Positions 25,742-33,785 of a DNA stretch of 64,000 nt are shown piece by piece. The notes below the pieces were generated by a model. That model was given only the letters and a program-made list of their open reading frames with translations. It searched no databases and had not been told where the DNA came from. The stretch's first letter is position 1. Each line of letters starts with the position of its first letter. The position numbers and the translations under genes were made by a program. The stretch is from JAFGRR01 sp964563855 (lineage in GTDB: Bacteria > Planctomycetota > Phycisphaerae > UBA1845 > Fen-1342), in the NCBI GenBank assembly GCA_964563855.1, contig CAZLYU010000007.1, positions 1 through 64,000 on the forward strand, given 5' to 3'.

Positions 25742-26591
25742 CTAACCGGTGAGTCGTAAGGGGGCTCTCGGGTAGGAAGGCGGGCGCGAACGTTGGCGCC
25801 ACTGAAACTGATCGCCAATGCGATCGCGACGACCTCGGCTCGGGCGGTCGCAGAGACTGGTCGACGACGCGGCCGCAGGCATGCCTCCGTCATCGGCTGG
25901 CGGTTTCGTGACGCGGCAGGAGTTCGAAAACGCCTCAAGTCCCTCGGGCAACCGCATGCGACCGTTTGCAATCACGCCGTCGCCGCCGATCTGCACGTCG
26001 GCGGTTTCGCCTGACGCGACCTGCAGGCGCGTGGTATGTCCGCTGGCGATGAAGCGATCGCCGGCGATGGGTATCAGCCGCTGGAGCTCGACGACGCCGG
26101 GAAAGACGCCGTCGATGACGAATCGCCCTTCCGCATCGGTCGACGCGTTGCGGGGCTGCAGAAATTGATCTCCGTCGACTCTCGACCGCAGCGAGACCGT
26201 GACGTGTGCGTCGGCGATGGGGCCGTGGGCCCCGAGCACCTGCCCACGAACGGGTCGCCCGCGGCGTGAGGTCGATGGTCGCGGCGGTCTCGAGGTCGGC
26301 GGCGTCGATGATCGCGGCGCCTTCGCTGTGTCGAACGATGATGCGTGATGTCGCGGGATCCGCGATGCGTTCGGGCAGTTTCAGACGTCCGAAGCTGTTG
26401 GTGTGTATCGACTCGTAACGGTGGGTTTGCTCCGCGTGGGGGATGAACACCTGCGCCCGCGCCGCGGGCTCGCCACTTGGCGTAAGGACTTGCACGCGAA
26501 CGGTTTCGCCGAACGTTGAAGCCCCCATATTGGCGACCATCAGCGTCAAACCCACGCATGCCCAGCGACGCGGCGCCTGTTTCGCGACCAT
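25742..26591 (-). pseudogene. frameshifted secreted protein with carboxypeptidase-regulatory-like domain
   Basis: Two overlapping frames together make one protein. The first part starts at 26591 with a signal-like N-terminus (WACVGLTLMVANMGAST) and a beta domain (VRVQVLTPSGEPAARAQVF). It reads to about TIDLTPRA, where the frame breaks. The second frame then continues PVRGQVLGAHGPIADAHV and ASTDAEGRFVIDGVFPGVVE, a carboxypeptidase-regulatory/Ig-like fold. Removing one base from the three-base run at 26258-26260 (CCC on the plus strand) restores a continuous reading. The last 50 residues are low in hydrophobic content and the true end is unclear. It is either a decayed gene or a sequencing indel. 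Function unknown. Confidence 0.55.
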
Positions 26592-26806
26592 CCACGTTCT
26601 CCCCGTAGCTGAGATCCAGACTTGTGCTCGATCGTCGGTAAGAATTGATCCAGCGAACGGCAAACGCAAGCAAGATCCGCCGCTGTCCGCCGGATTCGCG
26701 ACGACAGCCGCGGTTGCAGCTACACTGCTCGGCTTGCCGATGGAGAGGTCGTCAGGTACAAAAATTCGCTCGGCGCGTGCCGCGCCCGACAGGAGTCTGT
26801 GCACCC

Positions 26807-28135
26807 ATGAGCACCACCGCTGACGCACTGCGCAAGAAGATCAACGACCGCTCGGCGCTGATCGGCGTGATCGGTCTCGGCTATGTTGGCCTGCCGCTGG
26901 TGCGTGAATTCTGCAACGCCGGCGTGAAAGCGATCGGCTTCGATATCGACGATCGCAAAGTCGCCGCGCTGAACGCGGGTGAGACGTACATCGCTCACCT
27001 GCCGGGCGAGTACTTCAAGCAGCAGATCGACGCTGGACGCTTTGAGCCGACGACCGACATGGCGCGGCTCAGCGAGCCCGACGCGATCCTCATCGCCGTG
27101 CCGACGCCGCTCGACAAGATGCGCGAGCCCGACATGCGGTATGTGCGCGGGACGACCGAGACGATTGCGAAGACGCTGCGCAAGGGGCAGTTGGTGGTGC
27201 TGGAAAGCACGACCTATCCGGGCACGACCCGCGAGGTGTGCCGGCCGATTCTCGACGTGACCGGTCTGAAGCTCGACGAGGACTATTTCCTCGCGTTCTC
27301 GCCGGAGCGGGAGGATCCTGGCCGCAAAGACTATTCGACCAAGACGATTCCGAAGGTCGTCGGCGGGGTGACCGCGACGAGCGGCGAACTGGCCGACGCG
27401 GTCTATCGACTCGCGCTGGATCACACGGTGCCAGTGTCGACGGCGGAAGTGGCTGAAGCATGCAAGATTGTCGAGAACGTGTATCGCTCGGTGAACATCG
27501 CGATGGTCAACGAGCTGAAGCTGCTGTTCGACCGCATGGGCGTGAACGTGTGGGAGGTGATCGACGCGGCCAAGACCAAGCCGTTCGGCTTCCAGGCGTT
27601 TTATCCGGGTCCGGGGCTGGGCGGGCACTGCATTCCGATCGACCCGTTCTACCTGTCATGGAAGGCGCGCGAGTTCAACATGACCACGCGTTTCATCGAG
27701 CTGGCCGGCGAGATCAACGCTCGCATGCCCGAGTATGTGGTTGAAAGGACGATGCTGGCGCTGAACGAACACGGGAAGCCGCTGAAGGGCTCGAAGGTGC
27801 TCGTGCTGGGGCTGGCGTACAAGAAAGATGTTGACGACGTGCGCGAGTCGCCGTCGGTCGTGCTCATCGAACTGCTGCAGCAGCACGGCGCGAAGGTGGA
27901 CTACCACGACCCGCACGTGCCGACGGCGAAGGAAATGCGTGAGCACGACATCACCCACATGCGCAGCGTGCCGCTGACGCCGGAAACGCTTGGCGGCTAC
28001 GACTGTGTGCTGATCTCGACGGATCACACGGCGGTGGATTACGACCTGGTGTGCGAGCACGCGCCGCTGGTGGTCGACACGCGCAACGCGACGGGCGGCA
28101 AGCCGCGTCCGGCTGGGCGGGTGTACCGGGCGTAG
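26807..28135 (+). CDS. nucleotide-sugar (UDP-HexNAc type) dehydrogenase
   Basis: A 442-residue NAD-dependent dehydrogenase that oxidises C6 of a nucleotide sugar to a uronic acid, a precursor for surface polysaccharide. Seen: the Rossmann loop LIGVIGLGYVGLPLV, the DKMREPDM segment typical of the UDP-GlcNAc/ManNAc subgroup (WbpA-like), the catalytic Cys in PGLGGHCIPIDPFYLS (about residue 275) and the C-terminal VLVLGLAYKKDVDDVRESPS. ATG with AGGAG 11 bases upstream. A longer upstream frame is not credible. It could supply the glycan gene cluster 3 kb downstream, though that is on the other strand. Confidence 0.9.
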   Translation: MSTTADALRKKINDRSALIGVIGLGYVGLPLVREFCNAGVKAIGFDIDDRKVAALNAGETYIAHLPGEYFKQQIDAGRFEPTTDMARLSEPDAILIAVPTPLDKMREPDMRYVRGTTETIAKTLRKGQLVVLESTTYPGTTREVCRPILDVTGLKLDEDYFLAFSPEREDPGRKDYSTKTIPKVVGGVTATSGELADAVYRLALDHTVPVSTAEVAEACKIVENVYRSVNIAMVNELKLLFDRMGVNVWEVIDAAKTKPFGFQAFYPGPGLGGHCIPIDPFYLSWKAREFNMTTRFIELAGEINARMPEYVVERTMLALNEHGKPLKGSKVLVLGLAYKKDVDDVRESPSVVLIELLQQHGAKVDYHDPHVPTAKEMREHDITHMRSVPLTPETLGGYDCVLISTDHTAVDYDLVCEHAPLVVDTRNATGGKPRPAGRVYRA

Positions 28136-28186
28136 GCGTTCAACCGGCGATGCCGACGAGCGACATCGCGGCTACACTGCGCCGAC

Positions 28187-29119
28187 ATGAAGACCACCAC
28201 GCTCGGTCAGTCCGACCTCGTCACCACCCGGCTCATCTACGGCTGCATGCGCACTATCGGCGTGCGTGATCCGGCGGACATGAATGACGACCGGCGTCGC
28301 GAGGCGTACGCCGCGATCGCGGCTGCGCTCGACGCCGGCTACAACCATTTTGCCCATGCCGATATTTACGGTCGCGGCGAGTGCGAGCGTGTCTTTGGTG
28401 CGTTCTTGCGCGATTACCCCGGCGTACGCGAAAAGATCATCGTCACGACCAAGTGCGGCATCCGCTGGGCCGGAGACCCCGATCCGCAAGCGCCGCACCG
28501 CTACGACTTCTCGTCAGAGCACATCGTGTGGAGCTGTGAACAGTCGCTGCAGCGGCTCGGCGTGGAGCAGATTGACGTATACCTGCTGCACCGGCCCGAC
28601 GTGCTGATGGAGCCCGACGACATCGCGCACGCGTTCGATCAGCTCCAGCAGCAGGGCAAGGTGAAACACTTCGGCGTGAGCAACTTCACCCCGAGCCAAA
28701 CCGCGCTGCTGCAAGACCGGTTGTCGCAGCCGCTGGTGTGTAATCAGCTCGAGTTGCACCTGCTGCGGATGGATCCGTTCGAAGACGGCACGCTCGACGA
28801 CCTGTATCGGCGTCAGATCACGCCGACATCGTGGGGCCCGGTGGCGGGCGGTCGACTGGGTGATGAAGCGGCGCCGGCGCTAGACGCTCGGCAGCGGCTG
28901 ATGTGCCGCGTGCTCGACGACGAGGCCGCCGCCCACGGAACCACGCGCTCGACGCTGGCGATGGCGTGGCTGCTGAGGCACCCGTCAAACACTCTGCCGA
29001 TCGTGGGCTCGCGGCGACCCGATCGCATTCAGGCGGCGGCAGCGGCCGATGGGCTTACGCTGTCACGGGAAGCGTGGTACCGGTTGTATGTCGCCGCGCG
29101 GGGACGCGGGCTGCCGTAG
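28187..29119 (+). CDS. aldo/keto reductase family protein with altered active site
   Basis: A 310-residue (beta/alpha)8 protein close to the YdhF subgroup. The catalytic Tyr is in HADIYGRGECE, Lys in VTTKCGI and His in YLLHRPDV; NADPH-site features include GVSNFTPSQ and LPIVGSRRPDRI. The segment normally written FDHADIYG reads FAHADIYG here, so the catalytic Asp of the tetrad is replaced by Ala (codon GCC; a single base change from GAC). Activity may therefore be reduced or different. It follows the nucleotide-sugar dehydrogenase by 51 bases and may be co-transcribed. Confidence 0.85.
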   Translation: MKTTTLGQSDLVTTRLIYGCMRTIGVRDPADMNDDRRREAYAAIAAALDAGYNHFAHADIYGRGECERVFGAFLRDYPGVREKIIVTTKCGIRWAGDPDPQAPHRYDFSSEHIVWSCEQSLQRLGVEQIDVYLLHRPDVLMEPDDIAHAFDQLQQQGKVKHFGVSNFTPSQTALLQDRLSQPLVCNQLELHLLRMDPFEDGTLDDLYRRQITPTSWGPVAGGRLGDEAAPALDARQRLMCRVLDDEAAAHGTTRSTLAMAWLLRHPSNTLPIVGSRRPDRIQAAAAADGLTLSREAWYRLYVAARGRGLP

Positions 29120-29318
29120 TCGCGGGGGGGGATGCATATCTTGCCACTGGTCGGTGATCGCCTATACACTCCTCCGTACGTATGGCGCGGTGGTTCAAAA
29201 GACGAGATTCGATTTTGCCGCTCTCTGCACGGATGCGCGAAGCGGCCTGTGGTTGCGTGGGCTGGGACGTAACAGAAACTGATGTGCTGACCCGCCGAAG
29301 GAGCGAGGGCCGCAGATC

Positions 29319-30188
29319 ATGATCGTTGATTGTCACACACAAGTTTGGGACTCGAGCGATTGGCTGGGTGCGGCGCAGAACGCGCCAGAGGTGCATCTCG
29401 CCGCCGACACCGCCCGGCATTTGGAGGCGGTTGACACGGTCGATCACGCGTTCGTGCTGGGGCTGAAAAGCCGATATCTGAACGCGGAAATCCCCAACGC
29501 GTTTGTCGCCAGCTACGTGCGACGCTATGCGAGCAAGATGGTCGGGTTTGCGGGCATCGATCCGACTGATCCCGGCTGGTACGACGAGCTGCAGATTGCG
29601 CGGGAGGAACTGAACCTGAAGGGCGTGGTCGTTTCGCCGCCGCTACAGAACTTCCACCCGTCCGACACGGAGGCGATGCGGCTGTACGAGGCCTGCATGG
29701 TGCGTGGGTTGCCGATCTTTTTCGAGCAGAATCATCGCAATCCCGCGGCGAAGATGGAATTCGCGCGGCCCTTGTTGTTGGACGAAGTGGCGCGCGAGTT
29801 TCCCGACCTGCGCATCGTCATCACACATCTCGGTTACCCCTGGGTCGATGAGGCGATCGCGCTGCTCGGGAAGCATCGTCGCGTTTATGCCGACATCGCC
29901 GGCATGCTCCGCAGCCCGTGGCTGGCTTACACGTCGCTCTTGGCCGCCAGCGAGTATGGTGTGATCGACAAGTTGCTGTTTGGCAGCGACTTTCCGTATC
30001 GCTCGCCGGCCGCCGGGATCGAGACGCTCTACTCGATCAACCAGCTCAGTTACGGAACGAATCTCATCACGATCCCACGTGAGCGGCTGCGCAGCATCGT
30101 CGAGCGGGATGCGTTCGAGCTCTTGGGAATCGATCACCCGCGTGTCTCGCCGCGCGGTCCTCGGCCGATCCTCGCGGATGACGATTGA
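29319..30188 (+). CDS. amidohydrolase-2 family metal-dependent hydrolase or decarboxylase
   Basis: A 289-residue TIM-barrel protein. Family features are the N-terminal strand IVDCHTQVWD, the central His in IVITHLGYPWVDEA and the late Asp in LLFGSDFPYRSP. The usual HxH metal pair after strand 1 reads HTQ, so one histidine ligand is replaced by glutamine. Enzymes of this family hydrolyse or decarboxylate small carboxylic acids; the substrate here is unknown. Its 3' end overlaps the following lipoprotein gene by 11 bases, and that gene overlaps the next, giving a coupled trio. Confidence 0.8.
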   Translation: MIVDCHTQVWDSSDWLGAAQNAPEVHLAADTARHLEAVDTVDHAFVLGLKSRYLNAEIPNAFVASYVRRYASKMVGFAGIDPTDPGWYDELQIAREELNLKGVVVSPPLQNFHPSDTEAMRLYEACMVRGLPIFFEQNHRNPAAKMEFARPLLLDEVAREFPDLRIVITHLGYPWVDEAIALLGKHRRVYADIAGMLRSPWLAYTSLLAASEYGVIDKLLFGSDFPYRSPAAGIETLYSINQLSYGTNLITIPRERLRSIVERDAFELLGIDHPRVSPRGPRPILADDD

Positions 30189-30777
30189 TCTCACCGCGAG
30201 CCGGGCGGCGCGTTGGACGATCGTGCTGAGCTCCGCGTGCCTCGCGGGTTGCCAGTCCAATCCACAGCTTGAAGTGCGTCGCCTGCAACCGGCGGCGAGC
30301 GCTGAGACATCGAGCTTCCCGATCGCTCCCACCACGGCCGGGTATTACCAAACATCTAACTCGGATTATCACATCGCGTGCGAAAGCACGATCGCGTCGC
30401 GCGGGAGCGAGTCCAATCGTGCGATCATTCATCTGCACGTATTTTGGCGCCCGCGCCCCGGCATCAGCTTCTCCGACCGATCGACCGTCAACACCCGCGT
30501 CCGCTATCTCGCGCTCGGGGCCCGCGGTTGGCGGTTGTACGAGGGCAGCGGCTTCGTCTACCCAACCAAAGACAACCGCACCGACGGCCTGCGCGTGCGG
30601 CTCGAGCGCAGCGTTCTCGAACCCACTGATCGGTCGGGGCCGGAAGCCCCGGTCGCGCTGGGGCCGATCAGGCTGACCGGCGAGTTCATCGCCGCCGCGG
30701 ACGGTCCGGCCGTGAGGCGCTTGCTCAACGATCTCGAACGTCGCGGCGTCGTGCCGGCCGAGGCGCCGTCGCCGTGA
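30178..30777 (+). CDS. predicted lipoprotein of unknown function
   Basis: A 199-residue protein starting inside the end of the amidohydrolase gene. The signal IVLSSACLAGC provides a lipobox (Cys about 24), followed by a polar, beta-rich region (GYYQTSNSDYHIACES, RAIIHLHVFWRPRPG, RLTGEFIAAADGPAVRRLL). No known domain recognised. Its stop overlaps the next start by GTGA. Probable inner- or outer-membrane anchored protein with a periplasmic globular domain. Confidence 0.65.
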   Translation: MTIDLTASRAARWTIVLSSACLAGCQSNPQLEVRRLQPAASAETSSFPIAPTTAGYYQTSNSDYHIACESTIASRGSESNRAIIHLHVFWRPRPGISFSDRSTVNTRVRYLALGARGWRLYEGSGFVYPTKDNRTDGLRVRLERSVLEPTDRSGPEAPVALGPIRLTGEFIAAADGPAVRRLLNDLERRGVVPAEAPSP

Positions 30778-31172
30778 CGAGAGACGACGGCGCCCCGGGG
30801 GCGCCCCGCATCGAGCGCCCGTGTCGCTATGCATTGCTCGAGCACGACTATCCAAAGCGGCACTGGGATCTGCTGGTGGAGACGCGTCCCGCTTCGCGAA
30901 TCCCGACGTGGCGGCTCTCGGCGGATGCGCGCGGGGCCACGCTGCCCATCGCCGCGGTTCGACTGCGCGACCACCGCCGTCGCTACCTGGCGTTTGACGG
31001 CGTACTGGCTGGGGGCCGCGGCACGGTGCGTCGCGTCGCGAGCGGCGTCGTTCGGCGAACGGGGGACACGGCCACCGCGGGTTTCGAGCTGCTGGACGGT
31101 CCGCTGGCGGGGCGTTGGACCGTTGAATCTGTGGGCGCGGGTGACGCGGTGCAGCTTGTTCGCGTCGAGTGA
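30774..31172 (+). CDS. stand-alone LigD 3'-phosphoesterase-like protein
   Basis: A 132-residue protein matching the phosphoesterase module of bacterial NHEJ ligase LigD. It has RYALLEHDYPKRHWDLLVE (His, and the HWD metal/active-site pair), LRDHRRRYLAFDGVLAGGRG (second His) and GTVRRV. In LigD this module trims 3' phosphate and ribonucleoside ends. Single-domain versions occur in planctomycetes, usually without a ligase, so a role in DNA repair is inferred only. GTG start overlapping the previous stop (GTGA). No Ku or ligase gene is in the window. Confidence 0.8.
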   Translation: MTRDDGAPGAPRIERPCRYALLEHDYPKRHWDLLVETRPASRIPTWRLSADARGATLPIAAVRLRDHRRRYLAFDGVLAGGRGTVRRVASGVVRRTGDTATAGFELLDGPLAGRWTVESVGAGDAVQLVRVE

Positions 31173-31203
31173 GCGTCTGAGCGGTGCTGCTCTTGGACGT
31201 CGT

Positions 31204-32598
31204 CTAGCGTCGGAACGCGCGTGCGTGCGGCGCGGGGGCGTAGCGGGGCGGCCGCAATTCTGGGGCCGGCGGGCTTTGCGGCGCGGGGATCACTTCGCGG
31301 TCGCGCTCTGCGTTCGCTTGCATCTGAGCACCGACGTTCTTGAGCGACGCCGCCATCGCGATCAGCAGCCAGATGGTTTCGCAGTAGGTCACGGTGATGA
31401 AGACCGCGCAGACGCCGTAACCCACGAGCGCAGCGCGCAGCCCGACGGCGCACCAAGCCAAGTGGACGTCCGCCGCCCACGGCCGGTTTCGGAAGACGGC
31501 CTCGCAAGGCGGGTGCTTCATGGCGCCCATTCGGGTCAGTTGATAGAGCGTGGCGGCGGCAACGGTCAACAGCCGCACGAGGCCCGGCCATCCCAGCTCG
31601 GCGAAGGTCTCGAGGTACGCGTTGTGCGCCGCCCGCACGACATTGATCTCGGCGACTTCTTGGACGATGCGTTCCTGAAACGCGCCGATTCCGATTCCGA
31701 AGGGGTGCTCGTATCCCATGCGCAGCGCGGCGTTCCAGAAGAGGAGGCGGTCGGTGACGGCGGCGTCGTCGGCGTGGGCCGTGATGGTGGCCATGCGCGT
31801 CCACCACCCCGGATCCGCGAGTTGAACGCAACCGAGAATCGCGACCATCACGATCAGGAACCCGCGCCAGCGATAACCACGCGGCAGCGAGAACATGGCG
31901 ACCAGCAACATCACGGCGAGTCCGACGAAGGCGCCGCGCGAGCGGGTCATCACGATGGTGTTGAAGCACAGCAGCGCGATGCCAGCGACGCCGATGCGGG
32001 CGAACCAGTTTTTGAGCGAGAAGAACAGCGCGAGCATGAGGGGCAGCGTCGCAACGAGGTGGGCGGCGAGCATGTTCGAGTCGCTGAAGTCCGGCCCCCC
32101 GACGCCGCGCGTGAGTCGAGACCGCTCCACACCGCCTTGGCCGGTGTAGGCGAGGTAGCCGAGGTAGCCGACCGAGGCGACCCAGACCATCACGAGGATT
32201 TGATAGTTGCGGGCGCAATTGACGCAGCGCACCAGCATCAGCGCGAACAGCGACATCTTGATCGCCTTGTCCGCCAGCATCGTCGCTCTGTCAGGCGAGT
32301 CGCTCCAGAGCGTCGTCGTGAGCGTCCAGAATGCGAACAGCAACAAGCCCATGATGCCGAGCGAGAACTGCTGCGCGTTGCGCGCCAGGGTCGGTCGATA
32401 GATGAGAATGCTGAGCGCGAGGAAGGCGGCGACCGTGAATGACGACCGCAGTCCGACTGCGTTGATCGGCTCGCTCCACCAGTGGCCGTGCGGGTTGATG
32501 TGATACACCCACACATACGTCGCTGCGCCCCAGATCGGGTTCAGCAACGTGGCGACCAGCCCGGCCATGTACAGCCCCATAAACAGAATCAGCGTCAT
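31204..32598 (-). CDS. O-antigen ligase/polymerase-like membrane protein (exosortase-associated type)
   Basis: A 464-residue protein with about ten membrane segments. It opens ILFMGLYMAGLVATLLNPI then VWVYHINPHGHWW, closely following the opening of the putative O-glycosylation ligase found with exosortase systems (aromatic residues followed by NPH). A large periplasmic loop contains RLLFWNAALRMGYEHPFGIG and RAAHNAYLETFAELGWPG, the wzy/WaaL signature. The ATG overlaps the stop of the upstream glycosyltransferase (ATGA). It likely joins or polymerises a lipid-linked glycan outside the membrane. Longer upstream starts are ruled out by the overlap. Confidence 0.8.
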   Translation of the reverse strand: MTLILFMGLYMAGLVATLLNPIWGAATYVWVYHINPHGHWWSEPINAVGLRSSFTVAAFLALSILIYRPTLARNAQQFSLGIMGLLLFAFWTLTTTLWSDSPDRATMLADKAIKMSLFALMLVRCVNCARNYQILVMVWVASVGYLGYLAYTGQGGVERSRLTRGVGGPDFSDSNMLAAHLVATLPLMLALFFSLKNWFARIGVAGIALLCFNTIVMTRSRGAFVGLAVMLLVAMFSLPRGYRWRGFLIVMVAILGCVQLADPGWWTRMATITAHADDAAVTDRLLFWNAALRMGYEHPFGIGIGAFQERIVQEVAEINVVRAAHNAYLETFAELGWPGLVRLLTVAAATLYQLTRMGAMKHPPCEAVFRNRPWAADVHLAWCAVGLRAALVGYGVCAVFITVTYCETIWLLIAMAASLKNVGAQMQANAERDREVIPAPQSPPAPELRPPRYAPAPHARAFRR

Positions 32599-33785
32599 GC
32601 CGTGGCCCCGTTCACCCGTTCCATGTAAGACGCCGGCGCCGGCTCGGCGACGGCGTGTTGCAGGCTCGCCAATAGCTGGCGCGCCGCTTCGCGCCACGTA
32701 TGACCTTGCTGAACCCAAAGGCGTCCGTTCTCGGCGAGCGTTCGGCGAGCGGGCTCCGGTCCGACGCGCTGGAACGCCGCGACCCACTCCTGCGGCGTGT
32801 CGGCCACGAGCACATCGTCGCCCCAGCGCAGACCGTCGAGGTGTTTAACGACCCGTCGGGTGGCGATAACCGGCCGTTGCATCGCGCACGCCTCGAGCAC
32901 TTTGTTGCGCACGCCGCCACCGGTCGGGAGCGGTGCGATCACGACGGCGGCGCGTTCGGCGAACGGGCGGACGTCGGGAACGTCGGCGTGCACCTCGACG
33001 TCGTTCGCCGCGAGTGCGCGGACGCGCGGGGTTGGCCGGCGGCCGACGAGCAACAGACGTTGAGCCGCGCCGGCGCGTCGCACATGGGGCCAGATGCGTT
33101 GCGTGAAACGCACCACGCCGTCTTCATTGGGTCGATACCCGAAGTCGCCGATGAACACGGCGACACCAGACTGGCCCGCGGTTTGACACGGCTGGAAGAA
33201 GTCCAGATCGACGCCGTTGGAGATCGGGTCGCTCGGCCGTTTGGTCCAGTGTTGCGCGTGTTTGGCGTCGGGACGTGTGGTTGCGACGGCGCGGTCGATC
33301 GATCGACCGACCCAGGCCTCGTACGTCATGCATCGCAACAGCTGACGCCCGAGTCGCCAGAAGCGCCCGGGGTGGTTTCGCAGTTCGATGAGCGTGTGCA
33401 ATACCGTGTCGTCGACGACATCCCAGACAGTGGGTCCGGCAGCGTAGGGGGCGTAGACTCCGGCACGGGCGCCGAACAAGAGCGTGGCGTCGCATGTGTC
33501 CGCCCGTGAACAGTGCTCGACGGCGGCCGCGAGCGCGCTCGGTGTTTCGTAGAGTCGCGCCAGCATTGGCGGCTGGTGGACGGCGCTCGGTGTGACCCGG
33601 GCGATATGAGTCGACGTTGAATCGAGCCAGCGAATCGCCTGGAGTTCCGGATCGCAGACGTCGCGCGGTGCGAGCAGCGTCACCGACGCTTGCGATTGCA
33701 GCTCGCGCAGCAGTCCGCGCAGACGCAGGCGTCCGCCATCCGTCGTCGGCGTGGGCGCGTTGTCGCTTACGACCAGGATGCGCAC
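32595..33785 (-). CDS. glycosyltransferase family 4-type protein
   Basis: A 396-residue GT-B glycosyltransferase. The N-terminus VRILVVSDNAPTPTTDGGRL is the typical first strand and loop. The C-terminal half has VAVFIGDFGYRPNEDGVVRF, LLLVGRRPTPRVRAL and PTGGGVRNKVLEACAMQRPV, whose conserved Glu and GGG segment bind the nucleotide sugar. GTG start, overlapping the end of the GT9 gene by 19 bases; the extended frame upstream is not translated in this view. Part of the coupled minus-strand glycan cluster. Donor and acceptor unknown. Confidence 0.82.
   Translation of the reverse strand: MRILVVSDNAPTPTTDGGRLRLRGLLRELQSQASVTLLAPRDVCDPELQAIRWLDSTSTHIARVTPSAVHQPPMLARLYETPSALAAAVEHCSRADTCDATLLFGARAGVYAPYAAGPTVWDVVDDTVLHTLIELRNHPGRFWRLGRQLLRCMTYEAWVGRSIDRAVATTRPDAKHAQHWTKRPSDPISNGVDLDFFQPCQTAGQSGVAVFIGDFGYRPNEDGVVRFTQRIWPHVRRAGAAQRLLLVGRRPTPRVRALAANDVEVHADVPDVRPFAERAAVVIAPLPTGGGVRNKVLEACAMQRPVIATRRVVKHLDGLRWGDDVLVADTPQEWVAAFQRVGPEPARRTLAENGRLWVQQGHTWREAARQLLASLQHAVAEPAPASYMERVNGATA

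Noticed and set aside
30774..31172. Possible NHEJ ligase LigD
   Set aside because: Only the phosphoesterase module is present; no ligase or polymerase domain and no Ku gene nearby.
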